The position numbers and the translations under genes are program-made. DNA of 64,000 bases from Klebsiella sp. BIGb0407 (GTDB taxonomy: Bacteria; Pseudomonadota; Gammaproteobacteria; Enterobacterales; Enterobacteriaceae): assembly GCF_024807845.1 (NCBI RefSeq), contig NZ_JANUEQ010000005.1, positions 62,001 through 126,000 on the forward strand. The letters run 5' to 3'. Each line of letters opens with the position of its first letter. Position 1 is the first letter of the stretch. Under the pieces are notes generated by a model, which was not told the DNA's origin, ran no database searches, and was given only the letters and a program-made list of their open reading frames with translations. Positions 45,710 to 54,900 of this stretch are shown here, piece after piece.

Positions 45710-46483
45710 ATGAAGTTGAAGCAGATCACTCACAGGCTGAATACGTTTGAAGCGAGTGTCGAAAGTTTACAGCAACGACGGTTTTGGTTGCAGTGCCTGC
45801 GTGAGTACACCATCCAGCCAATCTATAAGACAGATGGCAAACTGATGGCTGTTGAAATGCTTACCGTAGTGACACACCCTGATGATGGCAGTATTCGTAT
45901 ACCCCCCGATCGTTATTTCTCCTCTATCCCTATTCGTTATCGCCTGCTCGTCATTGAAGAACAATTACAGTGTCTGCTGGCCCAGGAAAGCCTCTTCCTT
46001 AAATATGAGATCCTGGCATCGATTAACGTTGATGGCCCAACCCTACTGGCAATGAAAGATCATACGTCCATCAGGGATTTGATAGACCGACTTCCGTGGA
46101 TACGATTTGAACTGGTTGAACATATTACGTTACCGACAACCGAGACGCTGGTAAGAATCAAGGAGTTTGGGCCGCTATGGCTGGATGACTTTGGCACCGG
46201 AATGGCAAACTTCTCTGCACTGAGTGAGGTTCGTTACGACTACATAAAGGTGGCTCGTGAATTGTTTATCATGCTGAGAAAAAGCGATGAAGGACGTAAT
46301 TTATTTACCACGCTAATCCATCTGATGAACAGTCACTGCAAAGGCGTTATTGTCGAAGGGGTTGAGACTCTTGATGAATGGTTAGATGTTCAAGCTTCGC
46401 CAGCGTTTGCTGCCCAAGGCTACTATTTCTCACGCCCGGTTCCCTTTGCACAGCTGGAAAATGTCCTGATACATCTGGCTTGA
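45710..46483 (+). CDS. pdeH: c-di-GMP phosphodiesterase PdeH (YhjH)
   Basis: A 257-residue stand-alone EAL-domain enzyme (E. coli about 255) that keeps c-di-GMP low during swimming. Sequence is very close to E. coli: RRFWLQCLREYTIQPIY, FELVEHITLP, WLDDFGTGMANFSALSEV, YDYIKVARELF, GVIVEGVET and AAQGYYFSRPVP. The EAL motif itself reads VEMLTVV, as in the E. coli protein (VELLTVV). The ATG at 45710 is chosen because it has AGGA seven bases before it, gives the family length, and because the in-frame ATG at 45671 would coincide with the expected transcription start of the sigma-28 promoter. Confidence 0.94.
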   Translation: MKLKQITHRLNTFEASVESLQQRRFWLQCLREYTIQPIYKTDGKLMAVEMLTVVTHPDDGSIRIPPDRYFSSIPIRYRLLVIEEQLQCLLAQESLFLKYEILASINVDGPTLLAMKDHTSIRDLIDRLPWIRFELVEHITLPTTETLVRIKEFGPLWLDDFGTGMANFSALSEVRYDYIKVARELFIMLRKSDEGRNLFTTLIHLMNSHCKGVIVEGVETLDEWLDVQASPAFAAQGYYFSRPVPFAQLENVLIHLA

Positions 46484-46509
46484 TCTCTTTTGAGCGATGT
46501 TCCTGCGCA

Positions 46510-46531
46510 CCCTCTCCTCAGTCAGAGAGGG
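46510..46531. terminator. Hairpin between pdeH and yhjD
   Basis: CCCTCTC (46510-46516) and GAGAGGG (46525-46531) with an 8-base loop, flanked by partly complementary GCGCA and CGTAC. It sits between convergent genes. Confidence 0.5.
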
Positions 46532-46550
46532 CGTACACCCGTATTAAATA

Positions 46551-47600
46551 TTACTGTGTAGTATCTTCATCGGATAATTTTTTGTCTTCCGGATATTCTG
46601 CAGTACCAATCCAGGCTGCGCAAAGCAGGGTCAGACGGGCGAAGAAGTAAAAGAAAGCCATTAGCCCCAGCACTGAACCGAAAGCAGCTCCGGATGGCGA
46701 GCTGACAAGTTTAGGCAGGCTATAGGTCATTATCATCTTAATGATCTCAAAGCCTATAGCGGCTATCAGCGTACCGCGGATCAGCGCCTTTTTAGGTGGA
46801 CGATGATAAGGAAGTCGCCAGAAAATCCAGAAAAACAGCAAGTAGTTAGCAAAAATTGAAATAGCCAGACCGACTAAATGCCAGGTGGGACGTAACCACT
46901 CAATCGACTCCAGGTGCAGAAAACGGATAATAAGTGACTGCGCTGAACCGGAAATAGAGGTGATGATTAGCGTCAGAATTATGGCTATCAGCATCCCGGT
47001 TAAATAGACAAAATCACGTAAGTATTTAGTCCAGATTTTCTCTTTATCCTGCTCCGTCCGTTCCCAGGTTTTTCTCGTCTGAGCTCTCACCGCTTCCCGC
47101 AGATTACCCATCCAGTTGATACCGGAATACAGTGCAATCAGTAAACCGACCAGACCAACAGTGGTTCGCTGTTGAATCGCAATATTAATGGTGTTTTGCA
47201 GCGTGGCTGCAAGCGTAGGGTCGCTGACATTGCTGAGTATTTTGGCAAAGATATCCTCTAAAAGCGTGGGATGCTCGGCAAGGATATAACCCCCTGCGGC
47301 GAAGGAAACCATCAGCATCGGGATCAGTGAGAGAAATGAAAAATAGGTAATAGCTGCGCCAAACTGATTACCCATACGATCGTTAAAGCGCTCTACGGTG
47401 CGCAACAGATGGGCCACCATCGGGTTTCTGGCGGTTTTGTTTACGGTGTTAATGGTGCTATTCAGCGCACTGTTACCGGTTTTAAATGTCACCAGTGCTT
47501 TTTTTTGTTCGCACGCGGGAACATCCTGGTCAGTAGAGGTGGCGGTCTGTTTCTCAGACGGCGTGACTGGCTTTTTTTCGTTATTATCCGGCAAGCTCAT
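46551..47600 (-). CDS. yhjD: YhjD inner-membrane protein (YihY/BrkB family)
   Basis: A 349-residue polytopic membrane protein of the YihY/BrkB family (E. coli YhjD 337). A 60-residue polar N-terminus is followed by RNPMVAHLLRTVERFNDRMGNQFGAAITYFSFLSLIPML, the family signature region, and about six transmembrane helices (about 87-105, 145-165, 198-220, 240-262, 278-298, 310-330). E. coli YhjD has been implicated as a possible Kdo2-lipid IVA exporter from suppressor work. The highly charged C-terminus is cytosolic. A homologue of the same relative position as in E. coli. Confidence 0.92.
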   Translation of the reverse strand: MSLPDNNEKKPVTPSEKQTATSTDQDVPACEQKKALVTFKTGNSALNSTINTVNKTARNPMVAHLLRTVERFNDRMGNQFGAAITYFSFLSLIPMLMVSFAAGGYILAEHPTLLEDIFAKILSNVSDPTLAATLQNTINIAIQQRTTVGLVGLLIALYSGINWMGNLREAVRAQTRKTWERTEQDKEKIWTKYLRDFVYLTGMLIAIILTLIITSISGSAQSLIIRFLHLESIEWLRPTWHLVGLAISIFANYLLFFWIFWRLPYHRPPKKALIRGTLIAAIGFEIIKMIMTYSLPKLVSSPSGAAFGSVLGLMAFFYFFARLTLLCAAWIGTAEYPEDKKLSDEDTTQ

Positions 47601-47654
47601 CAGGTAAATGCTCCTTTTGGTGTAGCAGGACGTTAAGAAATTATAGTCGCTGGC

Positions 47655-48554
47655 TCAATCAACATAGTTTTTTAGTACCCCGGTTAGCCACTCCATAAAC
47701 AGATGTACCCGGCGTGACAGGTTACGGCGATGGGGATAAAGCAGTGAAACCGGCATCGGTTCGGCGCGGTATTGCGGCAAAATTTCAGTCAGACTACCTT
47801 GCTTTAACAAGGACTTCACGCCAATACGCGGTACCTGAATAATTCCCAGACCCGCCAGACAGGAAGCCTGATAGGTTTCTGTACTGTTAACGGTCAGCAT
47901 TCCCCCGGTCTTGACCCAGCGAGTGGTATTATCTGTCCAAACCTCAAATCCTTGTGGGCGCGTACCTAAGTTTAACGCATAGTGAACCACAGCATGTGAT
48001 GTCAGGTCATCCAGTGTTTCCGGGTAGCCAAAACGCGCTAAATAATCCGGACTGGCGCAGTTAATCATAGTCAGTTTACCAATGGGTCGGGCAATCAGGC
48101 CGGAATCTTTCAAATGCCCGACACGGACCACGCAGTCGAAGCCTTCACGAATCACATCGACCATACGGTCACAGCTACTGAGTTCCAGTTCAATACCGGG
48201 GTAGAGTTGCAGGAACTCACGCAGCTTAGGAATAACCAGACCCCGTGCCAGGCTTACTGGCATATCGACCCGTAACCGACCACTGACACTTGCCGGGTCG
48301 TGCTGGAACAGGCTATCAAGCTCATCAAGATTCGCCAGCAAGTCCCGGGCTCGTTCGTAATACACCATGCCGTCCTGTGTTAGCTGAACACGTCGGGTGG
48401 TTCGATGCAATAAACGTGTGCCGAGCATATTTTCCAGCGCCTGAATTTGCCGGGAAATGCTCCCTTTAGGGATGCCGAGACTTTCGGCTGCACGGGTAAA
48501 ACTCTCGCGTTCTGCGACGCATAAGAACAACTGCATTGCGTATATTTTATCCAT
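47655..48554 (-). CDS. yhjC: LysR-family regulator YhjC
   Basis: A 299-residue regulator, the same length as E. coli YhjC. The HTH region is FLCVAERESFTRAAESLGI with SRQIQALENMLGTRLLHRTTRRV. The co-inducer domain runs from about 90 to the end. It is divergent from the SDR gene at 48674 with a 119-base gap, so it probably regulates that gene and itself. In E. coli yhjC is beside yhjD, as here. Confidence 0.88.
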   Translation of the reverse strand: MDKIYAMQLFLCVAERESFTRAAESLGIPKGSISRQIQALENMLGTRLLHRTTRRVQLTQDGMVYYERARDLLANLDELDSLFQHDPASVSGRLRVDMPVSLARGLVIPKLREFLQLYPGIELELSSCDRMVDVIREGFDCVVRVGHLKDSGLIARPIGKLTMINCASPDYLARFGYPETLDDLTSHAVVHYALNLGTRPQGFEVWTDNTTRWVKTGGMLTVNSTETYQASCLAGLGIIQVPRIGVKSLLKQGSLTEILPQYRAEPMPVSLLYPHRRNLSRRVHLFMEWLTGVLKNYVD

Positions 48555-48673
48555 GTTTTACCCGCATTGTTGTTCCAAGTGAAACAGTTAAGCGTATTTT
48601 GACGTATTTATTGTTCCCTTGATAGCTAATAAGCTTGGTTTTCAGCATACCCGGAACAATAAAGAGGATTCTT

Positions 48674-49432
48674 ATGCATCAGCGTATCGTTTTAATCACC
48701 GGCGGTAGTCGTGGCTTAGGTAAAAATGCGGCTTTAGCTCTGGCTGCGAAGGGAGTCGATGTACTCCTTACCTATCACAGCAAACAGCAAGAAGCGCAGG
48801 ATGTTGTTGATGAAATTCAACGAATGGGCAGGAAATCTGCAGCAATTCCTCTTAACGTCGGCGATTCATCTACCTTCAGTGCTTTTGCTTCAGAGGTAAG
48901 TAAACAACTCAACCTGCTATGGCAGCGCGATACCTTTGATTATTTATTAAACAACGCCGGAATTGGACTTGATGCCAGCTTCGCTGACACCACTGAAGCG
49001 CAATTTGACCTGCTGATGAACATTCATCTTAAAGGTCCCTTTTTCCTGACGCAGCGGTTACTTCCACTGCTGGCAGATGGCGGGCGCATCTTGAATGTTT
49101 CAACCGGCCTGACCCGTTTTGCGCTGCCAGGGAAAGCCGCCTATGCCGCAATGAAGGGAGCGATGGAGGTTCTGACGGTCTATCTGGCGAAAGAGCTGGG
49201 GCCGCGGGGTATTGCGGTGAACATTATTGCGCCAGGCGCTATTGCGACTGATTTTGGTGAAGGTGCGGTAAGAGATAATCCACATATTGCCCAAGCTATT
49301 GCCTCGCAAACGGCACTAGGTCGGGTTGGCCAGCCGGATGATATCGGCCAGGCGATTGCGGCGATACTGAATGAAGGCATGGGCTGGGTAAACGCACAGC
49401 GTATTGAAGCTTCAGGCGGGATGTTTTTGTAA
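48674..49432 (+). CDS. Short-chain dehydrogenase/reductase
   Basis: A 252-residue classical SDR. The nucleotide-binding TGGSRGLGK is at about 9-17, NNAG at about 93, the active-site Ser in ILNVSTGL and the YxxxK motif YAAMK at about 157 are all present. The dinucleotide site Arg after TGGS suggests NADPH preference (inference). RBS AGAGGA lies before the ATG at 48674; an upstream ATG at 48635 is unsupported. Divergent LysR-type gene yhjC is its likely regulator. Substrate unknown. Confidence 0.88.
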   Translation: MHQRIVLITGGSRGLGKNAALALAAKGVDVLLTYHSKQQEAQDVVDEIQRMGRKSAAIPLNVGDSSTFSAFASEVSKQLNLLWQRDTFDYLLNNAGIGLDASFADTTEAQFDLLMNIHLKGPFFLTQRLLPLLADGGRILNVSTGLTRFALPGKAAYAAMKGAMEVLTVYLAKELGPRGIAVNIIAPGAIATDFGEGAVRDNPHIAQAIASQTALGRVGQPDDIGQAIAAILNEGMGWVNAQRIEASGGMFL

Positions 49433-49444
49433 GCTCTGGCGGAC

Positions 49445-49474
49445 TCAAATATCCCCCGGTGTGGGGATATTTGA
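49445..49474 (+). terminator. Terminator-like hairpin after the SDR gene
   Basis: TCAAATATCCCC (49445-49456) and GGGGATATTTGA (49463-49474) form a perfect 12-bp stem with a 6-base loop, 12 bases after the stop. A short AATTTC follows; no long U-tract. Confidence 0.7.
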
Positions 49475-50274
49475 AATTTCAATTATCGCGAACATCATCA
49501 TGACGGGTAGCATTCATAGAAAGTTAAAAATCATCTTATAGTCATGGTGCAGTTATAGCAGGAAAATACAGAATGATTTATTCTGTAAGTCAATTAACAG
49601 AAATATTTCTCCAAGTACATATTATATAACATTAGCTCAATAAGGTTGTTGTTAAATGTGATTATTTATTTTAATTGGATGGATTATATATATAACTTTG
49701 ATAAAGGATTATTTGTGAGTTATTTGATAACTAATGGCGGTAAATATTTTTATTTAACGATCTTATATGCTGTGGTATGAATATGTTTAGAGTAATATTC
49801 CAAATATATGTTTTTTTCGATCAAGTGTTTTATCTGATATGTATTTGTCGGTATAATGATCCGGTTATTCCTTGGCGGCAAGCCATCTCTAACCCTGCGT
49901 TCGGTCTTTAATGGCTATGTTGAACTGGGTTCTGTGTTTGTTTACTTGCGGTCAAGTATGACGGGCTGGGATTAACACAGTGATTTATAGTCTAATTTAT
50001 TCCGTTTTATGATGAAATGTTTTTATTTTTTTCTGCAGTGTTCTTCGATAAATCACTATATAAATGCTGTGCTTTATTCTTTTCTTAAACGATTAGTTGT
50101 CAGTATACACAAGTTAACGCATTGAAAAATTGGAGTCCAGATAACTCAGCGATTTTTTTATGCATCTTAAATAATTCGAGATTGTTAACTGCTGAAGAGG
50201 ATATACCTCTCGGCACCTGCCGGCTCAGGATATTTTGCCGGTTTATCAATAAATCCACATGGAAGGGAAATATC
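49475..50274. other. AT-rich 800-base non-coding region upstream of fimbrial operon
   Basis: No gene with a credible ribosome binding site is visible. The stretch 49540-49860 is very AT-rich with many A/T runs, the kind of DNA bound by H-NS. Remnants of the dispersed palindromic repeat are at 49953-49965 (CAAGTATGACGGG) and 50164-50180 (ATCTTAAATAATTCGAG). The fimbrial promoter must lie here. No invertible-element repeats or fim-type recombinase gene seen. Confidence 0.5.
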
Positions 50275-50964
50275 ATGATGAATATAGTTAAAAAAGCTGC
50301 CTGTGCACTCGTTGTGCTGGCCACCACCTCCTCCGTCGTCATGGCTGTGAGCATTGATGTGAAAGTTATCGGTACCATTACTCCGGCGGCCTGCAAACCG
50401 ACGCTGAGTGGCGGCGGTGTTATCGACTATGGCAAAATTCAAATTGCAGCTTTAAAGAGAGATGAATTAAATCAACTTGCTGCGAAGCAACTGGACTTTG
50501 CCATTACCTGTGATTCGCCAGCACAAGTTGCCTTAACAGGTATCAATGGTCGTCCTGGAACTGCTGCTGGAACTGCAAGTGAGCAGTCGGGCGGTAGTAC
50601 AAAAGCACCAGACGGTATTAATACTACGTATGGCGACTATGTTGTCGGTCTTGGCCAGGATGGCAATAAAAAGATAGGGGGATACACCATCTCTATTTCG
50701 AATATTTTGGCAGATAATGTTGAGGTTGATGGAATATATAAAGCAAACACATTGAGTTGGCGTCAATGGAAGGGAATTGCTGTTTATGGTGGCGACAAGT
50801 TACTCGGCAGTGTTGCAAAAAAAGGAGAACTTCAGCCAATTTCTTTTACAACATTATCCGGCAAGCTTAATGTCCAGGCTTACCTCAACAAGATCTCAGA
50901 TCTTGACATCACCAAGCCAATTAAACTGGACGGCCTGACCACGCTGGAGCTGGTCTACCTGTGA
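50275..50964 (+). CDS. Major fimbrial subunit, DUF1120 type
   Basis: A 229-residue exported pilin-like protein. Signal peptide about 1-25 (KAACALVVLATTSSVVMA). The mature protein starts VSIDVKVIGTITPAACKPTLS with the Cys pair C-41 and C-86 or so (ITCDSPAQ) that closes the pilin disulfide, and ends in an alternating strand LTTLELVYL that a chaperone would hold. The DUF1120 assignment is by pattern memory. GGAAGGG precedes the ATG at 50275; a longer frame to 50122 is unsupported. Its base composition is lower in G+C than the chaperone and usher genes that follow, typical of exchangeable subunit genes. Confidence 0.82.
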   Translation: MMNIVKKAACALVVLATTSSVVMAVSIDVKVIGTITPAACKPTLSGGGVIDYGKIQIAALKRDELNQLAAKQLDFAITCDSPAQVALTGINGRPGTAAGTASEQSGGSTKAPDGINTTYGDYVVGLGQDGNKKIGGYTISISNILADNVEVDGIYKANTLSWRQWKGIAVYGGDKLLGSVAKKGELQPISFTTLSGKLNVQAYLNKISDLDITKPIKLDGLTTLELVYL

Positions 50965-51060
50965 TTTTTCTGTTGACCGGGCCTCGAGCCCGGTCTTTCT
51001 CTGTCGTAATCGGCCATTTTAATTTTTTCTTTTCGCTTACAGACATGGATGGTTTCTTAT

Positions 51061-51768
51061 ATGAACGTCTCCGCTTTTTGCACAGCCTTCGCGGCTGCCC
51101 TGTGGCTGCTGTCTGCCAGCGCCCAGGCCACGGGCATGCTGCCCGAGTCATCGGTCGTTATCATTGAGGAAGGCGATGGTGAAGGTGCTATCAATCTGCA
51201 AAACACCGACAGTTTTCCCGTTCTGCTGCTGACCACTCTGCAGAATATTGCCCAGGATAGCGAAAAACTGCTGATCGTCACGCCGCCGATGGCGCGCGTT
51301 GAACCCGGCAAGACTCAGCGTGTTCGCTTTATGCTGACCAGCAAAACACCACTGAAAACAGAGCGTCTTAAACGCGTGGTATTTGAAGGGGTTCCTCCGC
51401 AGGAAAAAGATAAGAATTCGGTGCATATTACGGTGCGTCAGAACCTGCCGGTCATCATTCGCCCGGCGGGTCTTGCCCGCGATGAAGCTCCCTGGAAGCG
51501 TCTGATCTGGTCCCTGAAGGCCGAAGTGTTGAGCGTCAGTAATCCGTCCCCCTACGTTGTGCGTCTCGGGCAGGGGGTGACCTCATTGCCTGACCAGGTG
51601 GCCTGGAATCTGCCGTATAGCTATGTGTTGCCGGGCCAGCAGCTGATACTGACCCGGCAGACGAAACGCGGTGGCACCGGCGCTGAAAAGGCCAGTAAAG
51701 TTCGAATCTCTCCCGCTACTACCTGGGGTTTTACCGTCGATAGCTATGAGGCATCGCTGGTATCATAA
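51061..51768 (+). CDS. Periplasmic fimbrial chaperone
   Basis: A 235-residue chaperone of the PapD/FimC type that caps pilin subunits. Signal peptide about 1-20 (FCTAFAAALWLLSASAQA). The subunit-binding basic residues and first domain (VVFEGVPPQEKD, NSVHITVRQNLPVIIRP), and the F1-G1 region with a short loop (FGS subfamily) are visible; PPMARVEPGKTQRVRFML is the G1-type strand. Start at 51061 gives the cleanest signal peptide; an ATG at 51049 would add four residues. It lies 97 bases after the subunit gene. Confidence 0.88.
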   Translation: MNVSAFCTAFAAALWLLSASAQATGMLPESSVVIIEEGDGEGAINLQNTDSFPVLLLTTLQNIAQDSEKLLIVTPPMARVEPGKTQRVRFMLTSKTPLKTERLKRVVFEGVPPQEKDKNSVHITVRQNLPVIIRPAGLARDEAPWKRLIWSLKAEVLSVSNPSPYVVRLGQGVTSLPDQVAWNLPYSYVLPGQQLILTRQTKRGGTGAEKASKVRISPATTWGFTVDSYEASLVS

Positions 51769-51785
51769 AAAAGAGGGGTGACAGG

Positions 51786-54221
51786 ATGTTGCTCGCAATA
51801 CAACGCTATTGGTGCCGGGTGCTTCGGCGTTTGCTTCCGCTATTGATTACCTCGCTCTTCGCAAGCTTTGCCGGGGCGGTCGATAAAACGCATGTTCAGG
51901 ATAACCTGATTTTCGATACCCGCGTACTGAGCGGTCGCGGCATCGACCCCAGTGTTGCCGCCCTGTTTGGTCAAGCCCCGCGCTTTCTGCCCGGAGAAAG
52001 TTCTGTGGAGCTTTTCGTCAACGGTAATTCCCGTGGACGGGTCCGCGTGAGATTTGATAAGGCGGGTACTCTCTGTGCCGATCGCGCCTTTCTGCGGGCT
52101 GCCGGAATAGAACCCCCTCCAGGTTATGCTGATAGCGCAGCCTGTTTTGACCTTCGCCGCGCCTTACCGCGAGCCGGGATACTGCCTTCGCCTGGCGAAG
52201 GGAAGGTAACCCTGGTCGTCCCACCTGAAGCGCTCAGTGTACTTGGGGTTGAAGACGGCAACTGGCAGCACGGCGGTGTGGCGGGCATGCTCAACTATGA
52301 TGCCCGGTATCTGAGCTCATCCGGCGTTGCCGGGGGGCTCAACTTTGGTCAGCTCGGTACCGAAGCGGGATTCAATGCCGGTGACTGGATAGTCCGTAGC
52401 CGCCAGACCTTTACTCGCTTCAACGGTGAAGCGAGTATCAATTATCAGGGAGCCTATGCCCAGCGCAGCTTTGTCGGCATTAAAAAGGTGCTGCAGGCAG
52501 GTCAGATAAGTCTCTCCAACTCGTTATTCGGTACCGGTCAGGTACTGGGTTTTCAGCTGTTTCCTGAATCGGCACTGACATCTGGCCAGGACGGTGCCGG
52601 ACTGGTCGAGGGCGTCGCACAGACACAGTCCGTGGTTGAGGTACGCCAGTCTGGTGTACTGGTTTACAGCACTGCCGTACCGGCTGGTCCTTTCCGGCTT
52701 AAGGGATTCTCACTGCTGAATACCCGAACTGATTTAGTGGTCACCCTGACGGGGAGCAACAGTGAGACCCGGCAGTTTATTGTACCGGCCGCCACTTTGC
52801 TGATGCATGCGCCGCTGGTCTCACCCGGATTGTCGTTTGGCGTAGGCCGACTCGATCAGCAGGAGGGTAAGGCACCCTTGCTGGGTACGGTAGCGACTGG
52901 CTGGCAGCTCACGCCGCTTATCAGTCTGAATGCTGGCGTACTGGGGGCTGAACCTTATCGTGCCGGGGCGCTGAACCTGGATACCCAGCTGTTTGACTCG
53001 ACCCGTCTCAGCCTGCAAAGTACCCTGGCACAGGATGTCGATCACAACGATACCGGCACTCTGCTGTCTGTTCTGCTCAGCCACAGCTTGAATGAACGCC
53101 TGAGCATCAGCGCCAACGGGCGTCAGCAAACCGCCGGGTACCGTGAACTGAGTGATGCTCTGCAACGGGCTGACAGGGAAAATCTTAATAGCCTGAGTCG
53201 CAGCCATTATCAGTGGGGCAGTGGCATCAGCTGGTCGACAGAGGGACTGGGCAACCTTTCATTCTCCTGGGCACGCAGTACCACTTTTGCTGGCAACAAC
53301 ACCGATTATCTGCGCGGTGGCTGGAGTCGGCAGTTTGGCCGCGCTTACCTGGGTGTTAGCCTCGAACACAATACAGGAACCCTCAGCGGTCAGGCAGACG
53401 ACCGCCTGTACGTATCATTTAGCCTACCGCTGGGTGAAGGGCGTGACATCAGCAGCTATTTGAATACCGCCAAACGCAGCGCACGTACCGGCATTCGATA
53501 CAGTGACCATACCCGTCAGGAGCGGGGCTGGAGCATTGCCACCGATCGTGACCTGCGTAATAACCATTCGTCGTTCAGTGGTGACCTGGACTGGGTGACA
53601 CGGCTCAGTCAGTTAAACGCCAGCGTAAGTCATGACAGCGACAACTACACCAGCTGGTCAACGCGAGCCAGCGGCGCTGTCGTACTGCATGAAAACGGGA
53701 TCACTTTTTCCCCGTACCCTGTGGCAGATACCTTTGGTATTGCGCGGGTGGGGAAAGAATCCGGGGTTCGGCTGGACACGCCAGCGGGCCCGGTATGGAC
53801 CGACTGGCGGGGATATGCAGCGATACCGACGCTGAACGGTTACCGTCGTTCGGCTATCCAGCTCGATACCCGCAGCCTGGCGAAAAATGTCGATATTAAT
53901 AACGCCTTGCAGGAAGCGGAGATGGCCAGGGGAGCTATCGGTCGAGTGAACTTCGAGGTGCTCCGCACCCGACGCGTGCTGGTCGAGGTGGTAATGGCTG
54001 ATGGTAAACGCCCACCGCAGGGTGCCAGCGTGTTCAACGCCACGGGGGGATTAGTGACAGTGGTGGGGGACGAGGGTACGGTTTTCGTGCCGGATGCAGC
54101 ACCAGGGATGATGATGGAAGTACAGAGTTCCGGCAAGACGGTGTGCACGATGAAACTCGACCTGCCGGAGACCGCGGACACCACGGGTCTGTATGAAAAT
54201 GCCACGGCAACCTGCCGATAA
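51786..54221 (+). CDS. Fimbrial outer-membrane usher
   Basis: An 811-residue usher, slightly shorter than most (830-880). Signal peptide about 1-31. The N-terminal chaperone-binding domain (FDTRVLSGRGIDPSVAALFG to about 150), the 24-strand beta barrel with plug domain (PAGPFRLKGFSLLNTRTDLVVTL) and the C-terminal domains (FNATGGLVTVVGDEGTVFV, with paired Cys in SSGKTVCTMKL and ATCR) are recognisable. The DNA is clearly richer in G+C than its surroundings. It starts 17 bases after the chaperone gene. Confidence 0.93.
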   Translation: MLLAIQRYWCRVLRRLLPLLITSLFASFAGAVDKTHVQDNLIFDTRVLSGRGIDPSVAALFGQAPRFLPGESSVELFVNGNSRGRVRVRFDKAGTLCADRAFLRAAGIEPPPGYADSAACFDLRRALPRAGILPSPGEGKVTLVVPPEALSVLGVEDGNWQHGGVAGMLNYDARYLSSSGVAGGLNFGQLGTEAGFNAGDWIVRSRQTFTRFNGEASINYQGAYAQRSFVGIKKVLQAGQISLSNSLFGTGQVLGFQLFPESALTSGQDGAGLVEGVAQTQSVVEVRQSGVLVYSTAVPAGPFRLKGFSLLNTRTDLVVTLTGSNSETRQFIVPAATLLMHAPLVSPGLSFGVGRLDQQEGKAPLLGTVATGWQLTPLISLNAGVLGAEPYRAGALNLDTQLFDSTRLSLQSTLAQDVDHNDTGTLLSVLLSHSLNERLSISANGRQQTAGYRELSDALQRADRENLNSLSRSHYQWGSGISWSTEGLGNLSFSWARSTTFAGNNTDYLRGGWSRQFGRAYLGVSLEHNTGTLSGQADDRLYVSFSLPLGEGRDISSYLNTAKRSARTGIRYSDHTRQERGWSIATDRDLRNNHSSFSGDLDWVTRLSQLNASVSHDSDNYTSWSTRASGAVVLHENGITFSPYPVADTFGIARVGKESGVRLDTPAGPVWTDWRGYAAIPTLNGYRRSAIQLDTRSLAKNVDINNALQEAEMARGAIGRVNFEVLRTRRVLVEVVMADGKRPPQGASVFNATGGLVTVVGDEGTVFVPDAAPGMMMEVQSSGKTVCTMKLDLPETADTTGLYENATATCR

Positions 54222-54230
54222 GGAGAAATT

Positions 54231-54833
54231 ATGAACCTGTTTTGCGGACGTTGGTTACTGGCCCTGCTAATGAGCGTAACCGGCGTCAGTTCGGCTACGC
54301 CTGTTCCTCCCAACGGGCCAGAAGCCGAATCGCTGCCGATATTACCGCCGGATACACGCTGTAGCCTGTCGGTCAGTAATCCGGTGGTCGATTATGGGAT
54401 GATGTCGCGCTGGCAGCTGGAAGATGTGGGTGCCAGCAGCCTGTCACCCGGTACACGTTCCCTGACGGTGAACGTAGTTTGCCCCTATTCCCGGGCGATG
54501 AGTCTGCGGGTCGAGGGCGAGGATAGTGGGCAGGGAGGATTACGCTACGGTGAGCGCGGTACCACCCATCTGCGTCTGCTGGATGTGCAGCTGGATGGCA
54601 ATGCGGCAGAGCTGCGCAAGGTAACGTCGGCCGGAGCCAGCACGGAGAGCGGAGGATATGTGCCGGAGCTAAATGCGGGGCAACGGCTGGTGCCGGTGAT
54701 ACATGGAAGGCCGGCAGAAGGTAAGACTCTGACGGCACGGCTGGAAATACGGCCGGTACTGGCGGAAGAGGATGCGCGCGTCAATAGTCGGCTGCGCAGT
54801 GAAACGATGCTGACGCTGATACTGGACGACTAG
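54231..54833 (+). CDS. Minor fimbrial subunit or tip protein
   Basis: A 200-residue exported protein with signal peptide about 1-22 (WLLALLMSVTGVSSA). The core RCSLSVSNPVVDYGMMSRWQL and NVVCPYSRAMSLRV has the pilin-like Cys pair and an ending LRSETMLTLILDD of alternating hydrophobic residues for donor-strand exchange. Ten bases after the usher gene; GGAG precedes the ATG. Small for an adhesin, so a terminator or tip-adaptor role is equally likely. Confidence 0.8.
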   Translation: MNLFCGRWLLALLMSVTGVSSATPVPPNGPEAESLPILPPDTRCSLSVSNPVVDYGMMSRWQLEDVGASSLSPGTRSLTVNVVCPYSRAMSLRVEGEDSGQGGLRYGERGTTHLRLLDVQLDGNAAELRKVTSAGASTESGGYVPELNAGQRLVPVIHGRPAEGKTLTARLEIRPVLAEEDARVNSRLRSETMLTLILDD

Positions 54834-54857
54834 TATCACGAGCGCCTGAAGAATAAA

Positions 54858-54885
54858 CTCCGCATCCCGCTCGCTGGGTGCGGAG
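54858..54885 (+). terminator. Hairpin ending the fimbrial operon
   Basis: CTCCGCATCC (54858-54867) and GGGTGCGGAG (54876-54885), 8-base loop. The only non-Watson-Crick pair is U-G in plus-strand RNA, fitting the fimbrial transcript that ends 25 bases before. Confidence 0.6.
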
Positions 54886-54900
54886 GTGTCATTAATCAAG

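Noticed and set aside
49475-50274. Fim-type invertible promoter
   Set aside because: No pair of short inverted repeats flanking a promoter and no recombinase gene were found.
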